Source: Dyadobacter sp. 676 | GTDB taxonomy: Bacteria; Bacteroidota; Bacteroidia; Cytophagales; Spirosomataceae | NCBI RefSeq assembly: GCF_040448675.1 | Contig: NZ_CP159289.1 | Span: 5,687,001-5,751,000, forward strand | Length of the DNA stretch: 64,000 nucleotides | Reading direction: 5' to 3' | In this document: piece after piece, positions 9,868 through 20,153 of the stretch | Layout: the number at the start of each line of letters is the position of its first letter | How positions within the stretch are numbered: the first letter of the stretch is position 1 | Notes under the pieces: model-generated | The model's database searches: none | Seen by the model: only the letters and a program-made list of their open reading frames with translations | Told to the model about the DNA's origin: nothing | Translations under genes and position numbers: made by a program

Positions 9868-12800
9868 GTGAAATATTCATTATTAAATCCGATATGTATG
9901 CATTTTATAAATAAGGCCCTTGTGGTGAGTCGGGCGCGGTATTTTCTGGGAGTGTTGCTTGGGCTGGTGCTGGGCGCGACAGCCTTTGCCGGGCCTGGGG
10001 AACTGACGGGCAAAGTGACGGATACGGATGGAGCTGCTTTGCCCGGGGTTAATATCCAGATCAAAGGTACCACGCAGGGTACTGTAACCGACGCCGAGGG
10101 CAACTTTCATATCGATGTAGCGGAAGGGCAGGAACTGGTGGTGTCGTTTATCGGTTACGTCAGCCAGCAAATCCGGCCCGGCAGGCAGAGCAGCCTTACT
10201 GTGAAGCTGGAAACAGATCAGCGGCAGTTGAATGAGGTGGTTGTGGTAGGCTACGGCACGCAGGAGCGCAGAAATGTGATCGGTTCCATTGCCAAGGTGG
10301 ATCCCGCCGACGTGAAAAGTATCCCGGCCGGCAGTTTCGATGCCCAGTTACAAGGAAAAGTCCCCGGCGTGCAGATTACCTCCAATACCGGCGTGCCCGG
10401 CGAGGCGGTGACCGTGCGCGTGCGGGGCGCCACTTCTATCAATGCCGATAACGACCCGCTCTACGTGATCGACGGCGTGTTTATGAACAGCAACAGCATG
10501 CAAACCACCAACACCGGTGGCAAGGCGACATCGCCTATTGCAGACATTAACCCCAACGACATCGAGAGCCTGGAAGTGCTCAAAGACGCCGAAGCTACGG
10601 CCTTGTACGGCTCCCGCGGCGCGAACGGGGTCATTATCATTACCACCAAAAGAGGGAAGTATAACCAAAAAGCCAAAGTAAGCCTGAATGCTTCCTACGG
10701 CTGGGCAAAAGCGGCGAAGCTTTGGGATCTGACGACCGGTCCTGAGCATGCCCAATTGGTAAACGAATGGTGGATCAACACCGGTAAGGACACACCTTCG
10801 CTGAATAGAACGGAGGCCAATCGCCCGTTCCGACCGGTTTCGGAAGGCGGCCGCGGCTTGCCGGAGGAGCAGAAGACGTACGACCGCCTCGGCGAGATTT
10901 TCCAGACCGCCCCCTTGCAGAATTACGATCTGTCGGTTTCCGGCGGAACGGCTTCTACCAAGTATTACATCGGCGCCGGTTATACCAGCCAGGAATCGAT
11001 TTTGAAGCCGATTACATTCAACCGGGCGAGCTTCAAAGTAAATCTCGACCAGAAGATTTCGGACAAAATCCAGGTGGGCGTAAGCAACAGCTTCGCGCGC
11101 ACGTTCCGTAACCAGGCGCGTGCGGGCGATGGGCCGGCAGGTGGTCTGTTGCAGGCGGCATTGCATACGCCTACCTACCTTTCGCCTACCAACGAGAATG
11201 GCGAGCTGGTAGGCCGCGCGGGTTTCGACAATGTGACTTTACTGTTGCAAAACTATGATGTAAAGGCTGTGAGCCTGCGCTATATCGGTAACCTGTATGC
11301 CGAAGCCGACATTTTACCTAACCTCAAATTCCGCACAAGCTGGGGTTTGGATTTCAATAATTACGATGAAAACGAATACTGGAACACCTTTCTGATTACC
11401 GGCAGCCCGAACGGTTTTGCATCCGCAAATAATGGTCAGGCTACGACATGGCTCAATGAGCAGACACTTTCCTACCGCCAGAAAATCGGCACCAGGCATA
11501 CCTTCGGCATTTTGCTCGGCAACACCATTCAGAGCGACCTGAACACCGGTACCACGGCCACGGGGCGCGGCTTTGCCAATAATTCATTTAAACTGATATC
11601 TTCTGCTGCTACCACGACGGGTTCCAGCAACTGGTCGAAGAAAAACCTCGCTTCGTTTTTCTCCCGCGTCGATTACAACTATGGGGGGCAAATACCTGAT
11701 CGATTTCAGCATCCGGGCTGATGGCTCGTCGAGCTTCGGGGCTGATCGCAAATGGGGCTATTTCCCGTCGGTAGGGGGTGCATGGCGGGTGAAGCAGGAA
11801 GATTTCCTCAAAAATTCTTCCACGGTCAGCGACCTAAAAATCCGCGCGAGCTATGGCGTAACGGGCAATCAGAACGGCCTTGGCAGTTTCGCGGCGTTGG
11901 GCCTTTGGAATAGCGGCTCATCGTACCAGGGTAATCCCGGTATCGCACCTCAGCAACTGGCCAACCCGGATTTGCAATGGGAGCGCACCAACCAGCTGAA
12001 CGCCGGTGCGGATATCGCATTCTTCGGAGACCGCCTGGGTATCGAGTTGAATGTGTACCGCAAGTACACCAGCAATGGCCTGCTTTCGCTTTCGCTGCCC
12101 GCCACTACCGGTTTTGCCAGCTACCGCAGCAACACGGCCGAAATCAGCAACAAAGGTTTCGAGCTTGCGATCCGCTCGGTGAATTTCCAGAACAGCGCGT
12201 TTTCATGGATTACTACTTTTAATGTGGCGCGTAATGTCAATAAAATTGAAAAACTGGAAAACCCGCTGGAATATGGCAGCCGCAGCCTGATCCTGCTGCA
12301 ACAGGGCCATCCGCTCTATTCGTTCTGGGTTTACAAACAGCTTTATGTAGATCCGCAAACGGGTAACACGGTTTATGAAGACGTAAGCAAGGACGGCAAG
12401 ATCACCGTGGCCGACCGGCAGATCGACGGCAGCATCTGGCCCAAGTTCTTCGGCGGGCTCACCAACACGGTCACCTACAAAGGTTTCGACGTGAATGCAT
12501 TTCTCGCATTCAGCTACGGGAACAAGGTGTATAACCACAACAAGTTCTTCGGCGAGGGCGGCGGTGCCCGCGATGCGGCGCGTGTGATCTTCGCGAGCAA
12601 CAATGCACGCTGGCAGAAACCGGGCGACATTACCGACGTGCCGCGTCCCGATGGCGTGAATGTGAACAATTACCGCGACGGCGGAAGCCGTTGGCTCGAA
12701 GACGGTTCGTTCGTACGCCTACGCAACCTGACCATCGGTTATACCATTCCGGTAAGGCACATTAGCTCGCTCCGCATCTACGCCACGGGCAGCAATTTAT

Positions 12801-12931
12801 TCACTATTACCAAATACACCGGCCTCGATCCTGAATCAAGCGCATCGAGCGCGCAGAATGAGCAGGGGATTGACCTGGGTACACCGCCGCAGCCCCGCAG
12901 TTTCCAGCTCGGCGTTAACCTGACATTTTAA
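9868..12931 (+). CDS. SusC/RagA TonB-dependent receptor without STN domain, frameshifted
   Basis: The reading frame changes at a run of six G (11683-11688). With five G the two halves join as one 1020-residue protein reading DYNYGGKYLIDF. The start could be GTG at 9868, preceded by AGGGAGG, or ATG at 9898 (MHFINKALV). A signal peptide, a carboxypeptidase-regulatory-like domain (GKVTDTDGAALPGVNIQIKG), a plug (LNEVVVVGYGTQERR) and a barrel ending in GVNLTF follow. There is no STN domain. It is a paralog of the SusC at 4192-7554 and is followed by its own SusD, whose start overlaps its stop as TAATG. It should widen the substrate range or capacity of the same uptake system. The frameshift lies in a conserved barrel strand and probably reflects a length error at the G run. 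Confidence 0.87.
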
Positions 12932-14278
12932 TGATTGAAAACATGAAAGCATTTAAATATTTACTGCCGCTTTCCTTGCTGGTCGGGCTGGATTCCTGCA
13001 ACAGTTTCCTTGACGTACAACCAAGGGCGTCCATTTCCGATGCACAAACGATCACAGACAGGGCTTCTGCCGAAACGGCGATCAATGGGGCTTATAGCGC
13101 GCTCCGCAGCTATTATAGCGTTGATTTCCAGTCGGTAGGGTATCTGTCGGGCGATAATATCCAGTGGACGGGCTCGCAGTCGCAGGTCCAGGAGTTTATC
13201 AACCACCGGGTAAATGCGGAAAACTCAACAATTTCGGCCGTCTGGACCGGCATTTACACCATGCTCAACCGCGTCAACCACGTGATTGACAAGGTGCCGA
13301 AAGTTCAGGATCCGCTTTTCACCGAATCTCAGAAAAACAAGCTCACCGGCGAAGCGCACTTCTTGCGCGCATTGGCCTATTTCGATCTTGCACGCATCTG
13401 GGGGGGGCGTGCCCATTATCACCAAGCCGACCGCCACGCCCGCCGACAACCGGGGCATCGAGCGCTCCACGCAGGAACAGGTATATGCGCAGGTACTGGC
13501 CGACCTGAATGTCGCCGAGTCGCTGTTGCCTGCGACCACCGACCGCTTCCGCGCGACGCAAAAGACGGTCTGGGCATTGAAAGCGCGGTATTTTCTGTAT
13601 CGGAAAGACTATGCGAAAGCGGACGAATATGCTTCCAAAGTGATTGCGGATGCAGCCAATTATCAGTTGGTAAAGCCCTACAATGCTTTCTTTGCCAACG
13701 ACGCCCGGGGGACCAGCGAGTCGGTTTTCGAGATATTTTATAGTGTCAATGAGACGAACGGGCACAGGGGGCAGTGGCAGCCGCAGGAAAAAGGCGGTAC
13801 CCGTCAATGGGCGCCTAACGACGCTCTTGTGGCATTGGTCAATGACCCGGACATAGGCGGTAACCGTAACGCGCTTGTGGCCAAGGACAATCAGGGGCGC
13901 TGGTACGGCAATATGTACTACCGCAGCCCCGCTACGGATCCGACTTTCGTGATCCGCATTGCAGAGCTCTACCTTATCCGTGCGGAAGCGCGCGCTTATA
14001 CGGGTGCCCTCGCAGGCGCGCAAGCGGACCTGAATGCGATCCGCGAACGTGCGGGCATCGCCAAAAGTACCGCGTCGACTGCCGAGCAGCTATTGCTCGC
14101 GATCGAAAACGAGCGCCGCATCGAATTTGCTCTGGAACCACATCGCTGGTTCGACCTTGTTCGCACCGGTCGTGCCGCGGCGGTGCTCAACGTGACGGAC
14201 GCCAACCGCCTGCTGTTACCCATTCCGGCCGAGCAGCTGCTGATCGATAAGGCTTTAAAACAAAATCCCGGCTACTAA
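12931..14278 (+). CDS. SusD/RagB-type lipoprotein, frameshifted
   Basis: The frame breaks at a run of eight G (13400-13407). With seven G the protein reads LARIWGGVPIITKP and is continuous. ATG at 12943 is the better start, giving 444 residues with lipobox VGLDSC, Cys19; the ATG at 12931 adds only MIEN. SusD features are the N-terminal NSFLDVQPRASISD, the core EAHFLRALAYFDLARIWGG, the C-terminal ENERRIEFALEPHRWFDLVR and the ending NPGY. It pairs with the SusC just upstream. Its length and motifs match the SusD at 7559-8896, so the two susCD pairs look like a tandem duplication with the peptidase gene between them. Confidence 0.88.
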
Positions 14279-14288
14279 TCCTGAACCT

Positions 14289-15692
14289 ATGGCACAAAAC
14301 ACGGCTTACCGGCGCCTTCACGCCACCGACGCATTACCTGCTGCTTCCCGGCCCGCTGCTTCGGGGGCATGGACGCCGTCTGAAAAAGCGTTGTTCCGCG
14401 TTGCATTCATCTACTTCACCCTTCAATGCATCCCGCTCGACTGGAAATATTACCGTCGTGTTTTTCAGATTGACTGGCTGAACCTGACCTACGGCGATAT
14501 TTTCGATCTGGCACGTTACCAGCCGCGGTTTTTCGAGGATCAGGACACGTTCCTCAACTGGCTCCTCGTACTGGCTATCGCCGTGGCCGGGGCCGTTTAC
14601 TGGGGCACGCGCGAGAAGAACCGCCGCGATTACAACCTGCTTTATTACTGGCTGCGCGTGGTTGTCCGCTACCGCCTGGCGGCCGGGCTTATCGCCTATG
14701 GTTTTATCAAATTTTATCCCTTACAGGCACCGCTGCCGTCAATCAGTAATCTGAATACGGCCTACGGCGATTTCAGTGCGTGGAAGCTGTTCGCATTAAG
14801 CCTCGGGGTAGTGCCCGATTATGAGTCGTTCCTGGGACTGGTGGAACTGGTGGGCGGTCTGCTGCTACTCCACAGGAAAACTACCACTATCGCTACGCTC
14901 ATTGTCATCCCATTTACCGGTAATGTGTTTTTCTCTAACCTGGCCTACGAAGGCGGCGAATACGTGTACAGTTTGTATCTGATCGTGCTGGCAGTATTCC
15001 TTTTCGCATTCGATGCGGCCCGGCTCTACCGCCTTTTTGCATTGGAAAAACCCACCCAGCCCAACCGGTTCACGCCGGAGTTCAGCGATACCCGGTTGAA
15101 GTTCGGTCGCGTGGCGTTGAAGGCTGCGTTCGTAGCGTTTTTTGTGGTCGTTTACGGTTCCAAAACTTATGCGGGTTACCATTCCAACCCTTATCAATAT
15201 CCTGCCAAAGCGGGTTTGCCCGGCGCTGCGGGGCTTTATAATGTAGAGCAATTCGTCATCAATGGCGACACGCTCCTTTATTCGCCGCTGGACCCGGTTC
15301 GCTGGAAAGATGTGGTTTTCGAGAAATGGGCGACGCTCAGCATCCGCTCCTCGCGCCCGCTGGTGGTCGACTCGACCAATGTGGAGCAAATCCACTTCGA
15401 CGATGCCAGGCGGAATTTCGAATTCGCCGGCTCCGGCGGGCGACATTACTACGGCTATGATTTGGACGAATCTTCCAAAACCCTGAAACTGATCAATAAG
15501 GTCAATGCGGTCGACCAGCTGATATTGCACTATTCCCGTCCCGACAGCACCACGATCCAGCTTTCGGGCATCGCCAATGGTGGGGATTCGTTACAGGTCG
15601 TTTTGAAGAAAATCAACAAGAAGTATCTGTTCGAGGAAGTGAAAAAAGTAGGCCGGCGCCCATCCGGTCCGGGAGGTGATTTTAAACTGTAA
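14289..15692 (+). CDS. DoxX-like polytopic membrane protein with periplasmic C-terminal domain
   Basis: The 467-residue product starts 10 bp after susD. About seven hydrophobic spans can be seen, at roughly 33-51, 83-102, 113-140, 160-193, 197-215, 222-245 and 275-295. They include the block YYWLRVVVRYRLAAGLIAYG and a DoxX-type GLVELVGGLLLLHRKTTTIA. A soluble domain of about 170 residues with beta-rich character follows. DoxX/DoxD proteins include the small subunit of archaeal thiosulfate:quinone oxidoreductase; other members are poorly characterised. The next gene is a paralog. Position beside SoxD- and SoxC-like genes suggests a membrane electron-transfer or anchoring role in sulfur-compound oxidation, but this is inference. 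I see no haem or flavin motif in it. Confidence 0.7.
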   Translation: MAQNTAYRRLHATDALPAASRPAASGAWTPSEKALFRVAFIYFTLQCIPLDWKYYRRVFQIDWLNLTYGDIFDLARYQPRFFEDQDTFLNWLLVLAIAVAGAVYWGTREKNRRDYNLLYYWLRVVVRYRLAAGLIAYGFIKFYPLQAPLPSISNLNTAYGDFSAWKLFALSLGVVPDYESFLGLVELVGGLLLLHRKTTTIATLIVIPFTGNVFFSNLAYEGGEYVYSLYLIVLAVFLFAFDAARLYRLFALEKPTQPNRFTPEFSDTRLKFGRVALKAAFVAFFVVVYGSKTYAGYHSNPYQYPAKAGLPGAAGLYNVEQFVINGDTLLYSPLDPVRWKDVVFEKWATLSIRSSRPLVVDSTNVEQIHFDDARRNFEFAGSGGRHYYGYDLDESSKTLKLINKVNAVDQLILHYSRPDSTTIQLSGIANGGDSLQVVLKKINKKYLFEEVKKVGRRPSGPGGDFKL

Positions 15693-15707
15693 ATCAAAAT
15701 ATTAACT

Positions 15708-17384
15708 ATGTCTACGATCAGAACAACCCAGGAAGGTCCGACACCCGCCGCGACAAAGCAGGTCGCTGCGGATACCGCCGGGCAGGCAACGGGCAGCAGC
15801 TGGCCCGAATGGCAGAAAGTCCTTTTCCGTATCGCCTTCGTATTTTTCCTGGCGATGTCCATCCCCAACAGCGCCGGCTGGTACACCGACCTTGTCACCT
15901 TCGACTGGACGCGCCTGCATTACCGCGATGTGTATGATATCGCCCGTTTTGGCTCCGGCCTCGATTTCTTCGGCCGCACTATTTTCGGCAGTCCGCTGGA
16001 AGGCTACGCGACCTGGATCATCACCTTAATGGCGTCTATTGTCGTCGGGCTGATATGGACCGTGATTGTCAAGGCAATCAGGCGCGAGCCGAAGAAATAT
16101 AACCTGCTTTACTACTGGATACGCGTGATCGTCCGCTACCGAGCAGGCATCGGGATCATCGGTTTTGGGTATACCAAACTGATGCCTACCCAGATGCCAT
16201 ACCCGTCGTACGGGCTGCTGAACACGAATTTCGGCGATTTTACCTTGCAGAAAATCTACTGGCTTTCAGTCGGGATTGTACCCTGGTACCAGGTATTTGC
16301 TGGCGTAGTGGAGCTTACGGCTGGTATTTTGCTGTTTTTTCGCAGCACTACCACCCTTGGCGCGATTCTGCTGTTTGGCGCCTTAGGTGATATCGTGTAT
16401 GTCAACTTTGCCTACGACGGCGGTGTGCATGTTTACAGCTCGTATTTCGTATTGCTGGCCGCGTTCTTGCTCGTCAGGGATATCCCAAAATTCTGGAACC
16501 TGCTCATTCTCGAACGTTTCACCGTTCCTGATAGCTACTATCCCGCATTTTCCCGAAAGTGGCAGCAATATGTGCGCTATGGCCTTAAAGCATTCGTTTT
16601 CGGCTTATTCGTATTCTATTTGTTCTGGCTGCAATATGTGAATTTCAAATACGATCCATATAAACAGCCCTCCACCGCGGGCATCAGGGAGCTTCGCGGC
16701 AACTATAACGTAACTGAGTTCAGGATCAATAACCGGGAAATCCCGTACTCGCCGACAGATACTGTCAGATGGCAGTGGGCGACATTTGAGAATTGGACTA
16801 CGTTGACTTTCAAAGTGAACAAACCCACCCCGCTGGATCTTTCCAATGGCGGCGGAGCGCCGATGCGCGACCTCGGCCGCACCTTTGAGCTCACCGGCAC
16901 GGCAGGCGGGCAGCGGGTGTTCCATTATCTGGCCGATACCTTGGAGCATACCTTGTATTTGCAGGACAAATATGCACGGGGAGGCCCGCGTGATGGCGTT
17001 GGCCAGCTGAATCCAAGAGAAGCCAGGCGATCAGAACCTGGGCACGGCGGTCGGAATGGACGGGGCGAACGAGGAGAAGGCAGGGGCAGCAACAGGGACG
17101 GCGACCCCAACTGGATCAGCCCGGCGGCGTTGGCACGAATCGGGGACGAGAATAAGATGATCCACCCGCTCGGCCGATCGGCACGCCGCGACCGGGAGTT
17201 TGCTGCCAAACCACGCCCGGGCAAGCGCAACCGCATGGTCCTGAACTACTCGACTACCGACGGCTCGCGTGTGATTTTGAAAGGAATTGATGAGAAAAAA
17301 GATTCCATTTATGTGGTACTCGACCGGGTGGAAAGGCCCTACGTCCTGGCTAAAAGCACGCTCAATGCAGGGAAATACGATTAG
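15708..17384 (+). CDS. DoxX-like polytopic membrane protein with Arg/Gly-rich insertion
   Basis: This 558-residue paralog of the preceding gene starts 15 bp after it. The shared blocks are the N-terminal LFRIAFVFFLAMSIP, the central YNLLYYWIRVIVRYRAGIGI and VVELTAGILLFFRSTTTLGA. About seven membrane spans precede a C-terminal soluble domain. That domain is interrupted at about residues 424-503 by a stretch rich in Arg, Gly, Asp and Pro (for example GGRNGRGERGEGRGSNRDG) that the paralog lacks. After it the two proteins align again (RNRMVLNYSTTDGSRVILKG). The pair may form a heterodimer feeding electrons to quinone, by analogy with DoxDA. That is inferred from duplication and from the sox-like neighbours downstream. 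Confidence 0.68.
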   Translation: MSTIRTTQEGPTPAATKQVAADTAGQATGSSWPEWQKVLFRIAFVFFLAMSIPNSAGWYTDLVTFDWTRLHYRDVYDIARFGSGLDFFGRTIFGSPLEGYATWIITLMASIVVGLIWTVIVKAIRREPKKYNLLYYWIRVIVRYRAGIGIIGFGYTKLMPTQMPYPSYGLLNTNFGDFTLQKIYWLSVGIVPWYQVFAGVVELTAGILLFFRSTTTLGAILLFGALGDIVYVNFAYDGGVHVYSSYFVLLAAFLLVRDIPKFWNLLILERFTVPDSYYPAFSRKWQQYVRYGLKAFVFGLFVFYLFWLQYVNFKYDPYKQPSTAGIRELRGNYNVTEFRINNREIPYSPTDTVRWQWATFENWTTLTFKVNKPTPLDLSNGGGAPMRDLGRTFELTGTAGGQRVFHYLADTLEHTLYLQDKYARGGPRDGVGQLNPREARRSEPGHGGRNGRGERGEGRGSNRDGDPNWISPAALARIGDENKMIHPLGRSARRDREFAAKPRPGKRNRMVLNYSTTDGSRVILKGIDEKKDSIYVVLDRVERPYVLAKSTLNAGKYD

Positions 17385-17967
17385 ATACTTGGGCCATGCG
17401 GCCGCGCTGGCTGCTATCTCGCTGATCGGGATGAGTCTCCAGGCGGGCCGGCAACACCACAACGCGTTGCTGGCCGACACGCTTTCCCAGCCCGTCCGTT
17501 TCGGTTTTGGCCGACCGGCCACGACCGCTGAAATTGCTGTACTGGACATCGACGTCCGTCCCGACGGCGAAGGCTTGCCGAAAGGCGAGGGGAATGTCGC
17601 GGAAGGCAAGGCTATTTACGCGCTCAAATGCGCGGGTTGCCATGGCGTTACCGGCACCGAAGGCCCCAACGACAGGCTTGTGACAGGCGATACGGCCCGG
17701 GCCGGCGCGCGGCGCATCCGGGCCATTGGCAACTACTGGCCTTACGCCACCACCATTTTCGACTACATACGACGGGCAATGCCATTCAACCGACCCGGCT
17801 CGCTGGACGATCGGGAAGTGTACAGCCTTACCGCCTATTTGCTTCATGCCAATGGCTTATGGGACGAAAAAGCTGCTTTGAATGCCCAGAACCTTCCCAA
17901 AGTCCAAATGCCCGCTAGGGACAGATTCGTGCCCGATGATCGCGGCGAGGGTCCGGAAATCAGATAA
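17365..17967 (+). CDS. SoxD-like c-type cytochrome
   Basis: The 200-residue product begins at ATG 17365, inside the last 20 bp of the membrane-protein gene, which suggests translational coupling. A hydrophobic N-terminus (about 9-24) acts as a signal or anchor. One haem c site is present, CAGCH at about 89-93, with the axial Met in RRAMPFNRPGSL at about 139. The surrounding block IGNYWPYATTIFDYIRRAM and the YSLTAYLLHANGL near the end are typical of the SoxD/SorB-like cytochromes that accept electrons from SoxC-type sulfite dehydrogenases. The next gene is exactly such an enzyme, 2 bp downstream. It is therefore the probable electron acceptor of the molybdenum enzyme in the periplasm. Confidence 0.87.
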   Translation: MQGNTIRYLGHAAALAAISLIGMSLQAGRQHHNALLADTLSQPVRFGFGRPATTAEIAVLDIDVRPDGEGLPKGEGNVAEGKAIYALKCAGCHGVTGTEGPNDRLVTGDTARAGARRIRAIGNYWPYATTIFDYIRRAMPFNRPGSLDDREVYSLTAYLLHANGLWDEKAALNAQNLPKVQMPARDRFVPDDRGEGPEIR

Positions 17968-17969
17968 CC

Positions 17970-19215
17970 ATGCAGCGACCCGACGACAGAAAATCTATCA
18001 TTTCCGGCGCGATCAGCCGGCGAAGTTTGCTGGCAGGTGCGGCTGCGGCTTCCGTTGTGCTGGTGCAAACTGCCAGCGGTAAGGCATTTCAGGCCGCATT
18101 GACCGCCTCTGAGCTGGCTGGCGAAGATCCTACCAAAGTGCCGGGCGTACCACCGGGGGGCGCTGGGGACGCGTTCGCCTTTTGAAAAGCCCGTGAAAAT
18201 CTATTCCGAGACTTCTTCGCGGACGCCTTTGCAGGACTTGCACGGCATGCTTACGCCTTCGGACCTGCATTACGAGCGTCACCATGGCGGGGTGCCCGCT
18301 ATTGATCCGGCCAGATATGAGCTGGCGATCCACGGCATGGTGGATAAACCGATGGTATTCACGCTGGCCGACCTTAAACGTTTTCCCTCCGTATCACGCA
18401 TCGCGTTTCTCGAGTGTTCCGGCAATTACCGGGGTGCCGGTGACGGCAAGATCACGCCGCAGGAGATTTGCGGGCTTACCAGTCAGAGTGAATGGACAGG
18501 CGTGGCACTATCGACGATTTTCCGCGAAGTAGGTGTGGATCCCAAGGCATCCTGGTTTCTGGCCGAAGGCGGGGACGCGGCAGTTATGACGCGCAGCATT
18601 CCCGTCCACAAAGGCTGGGATGACGCGATCATCGCGTATGGGCAGAACGGTGAGGCGGTCCGTCCCGAACAAGGGTACCCGGTACGCCTCTTTCTGCCGG
18701 GGTGGGAGGGCAATGCGAACGTCAAATGGCTCCGTCGGATCGAACTGGCCGACGCACCATTTATGACCCGGGAAGAAACTTCCAAATACACCGAAGCTAT
18801 CGGCGGCGGTAAAATCCGGCAGTTTAGTTTCACAATGGACGCCCGGTCCATCATTACCTATCCGTCGTATCCTGCCAAAGTCGAAAAGGGCTGGATAGAA
18901 ATCCGGGGTATTGCCTGGAGTGGGAGGGGTAAGGTAACCCACGTAGAAGTGAGCACCGACGCGGGCAAAACCTGGCAGCATGCCACATTGCAGCAACCTG
19001 TGCTCGACAAGGCTATTACGGCTTTCCGTTATTTGTGGAATTGGGATGGTCATCCTACCGAGATCATGAGCCGGGCGGTGGATGAAACCGGCTATGTGCA
19101 ACCGTTCTTGAAACAATTGCTGACAGCGCGCGGCGGAAATATGGGCTACCATTTCAACCCCGTCACTGCATGGTATTTGCAACGGGATGGACAGGTGTTA
19201 TTCAATGCCACCTAG
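17970..19215 (+). CDS. SoxC-like molybdopterin sulfite dehydrogenase, Tat-exported, frameshifted
   Basis: The frame shifts at six G (18155-18160). With five G the text reads VPPGALGTRSPFEKPVKIY, giving one 414-residue protein. The N-terminus carries a twin-arginine signal (ISRRSLLAGAAAA, Arg17-Arg18). The GTRSPFE block and the sulfite-oxidase core follow, with the likely molybdenum-ligand Cys in FLECSGNYRG and substrate-pocket residues in the same domain. A dimerisation domain of about 110 residues (IRGIAWSGRGKVTHVEVSTDAGKTW) ends the protein. The family oxidises sulfite or protein-bound sulfur two electrons at a time and passes them to a SoxD cytochrome, encoded directly upstream. No soxAXYZB genes are in the window, so this would be a SoxCD-type module working without the classical carrier, unless those genes lie elsewhere. 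Confidence 0.87.
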
Positions 19216-19427
19216 TTTTTATTTTGTATTAATCCACTTCGATCTTGCTTACCTTATTAACGCTTTTTCGTAAATTACCCGCTCCCACATTGCTATGGCG
19301 TTGGAAGAATGATCATGTATAGTGAGCCTAAATGGAATTGAAATCACTATTTGTACTGTTAGCACTGTTAATACCGCTAATTTGCTTGATTATCATTGAG
19401 TTCATACAGATAGCCTGACAGCTTGAA

Positions 19428-19934
19428 TCAGATAGAGTCCTTCACCAGTATGGCCTTTTCCAGATTTTCGCGAATGATCGGCAGTTTCGTTCTCGCCCAT
19501 GCTCTGATGCTCATATCCTGGCCCGAGGCAACCTCCATTTCGTAAACTGCAACCAGGTCATAGTGCGCCGTAACCACCATTTCCATGAAGGCCGCGTCGA
19601 AAGACTCGCCGGGTTCGGCACGCAGGCTGTCGATTTTCCCGGTACCTGCATCGGATAGTTCTTTTACAGGGATCCTCTTTTGCCACCCGAGCGCTATCAA
19701 CTCGCGGTTCATGGCATTCGCAAATGCAACGGATTCTCCCGCGTACCGGCGCAGATCGGGCGCGGTAGAGCGGTTGAGGGCGGTTTCTCCGGCGCGCATA
19801 CAAAGCAGGTTCAGATCGGACGCAGAGCGCACGAATTGTTTATCGATCTCCGGCGGAACAGGCGGCTCATTTAGCGTGCATGAAAGCGATGACAAGCAGA
19901 TGATCGTGATCAGTGTATAGGTAGCGATTTTCAT
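19428..19934 (-). CDS. DUF4142 lipoprotein
   Basis: The 168-residue product has an N-terminal lipoprotein signal with lipobox LSSLSC, Cys19. The remainder is an all-helical DUF4142 domain, recognised from the pattern FVRSASDLNLLCMRAGETALNRS, FDAAFMEMVVTAHYDLVAVYE and WARTKLPIIRENLEKA. DUF4142 proteins are annotated as predicted outer-membrane or periplasmic proteins of unknown function, with a ferritin-like helical look. A paralog is transcribed divergently at 20154, so the two may share control from the 219-bp spacer. No metal-binding motif is obvious. Confidence 0.82.
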   Translation of the reverse strand: MKIATYTLITIICLSSLSCTLNEPPVPPEIDKQFVRSASDLNLLCMRAGETALNRSTAPDLRRYAGESVAFANAMNRELIALGWQKRIPVKELSDAGTGKIDSLRAEPGESFDAAFMEMVVTAHYDLVAVYEMEVASGQDMSIRAWARTKLPIIRENLEKAILVKDSI

Positions 19935-20153
19935 AAAGTTTTGAATTGAGGTTTTTGAATATGATGAACCGGTTTGATGTGGATAAAAATTGGCGGCGCC
20001 TTGTAAAAAAGTGTTCCAGCAGCGAATGCAGGCACGCTTTTTATAAGCACACCGCGGTTATTTCAACCCCCATGTCGTCACCATCGCGAAGCTGCCGCGA
20101 GGCGGTCTTTGCACGATGTGGCTATTGTTCAATCAAACCAAACCAATCGTATT

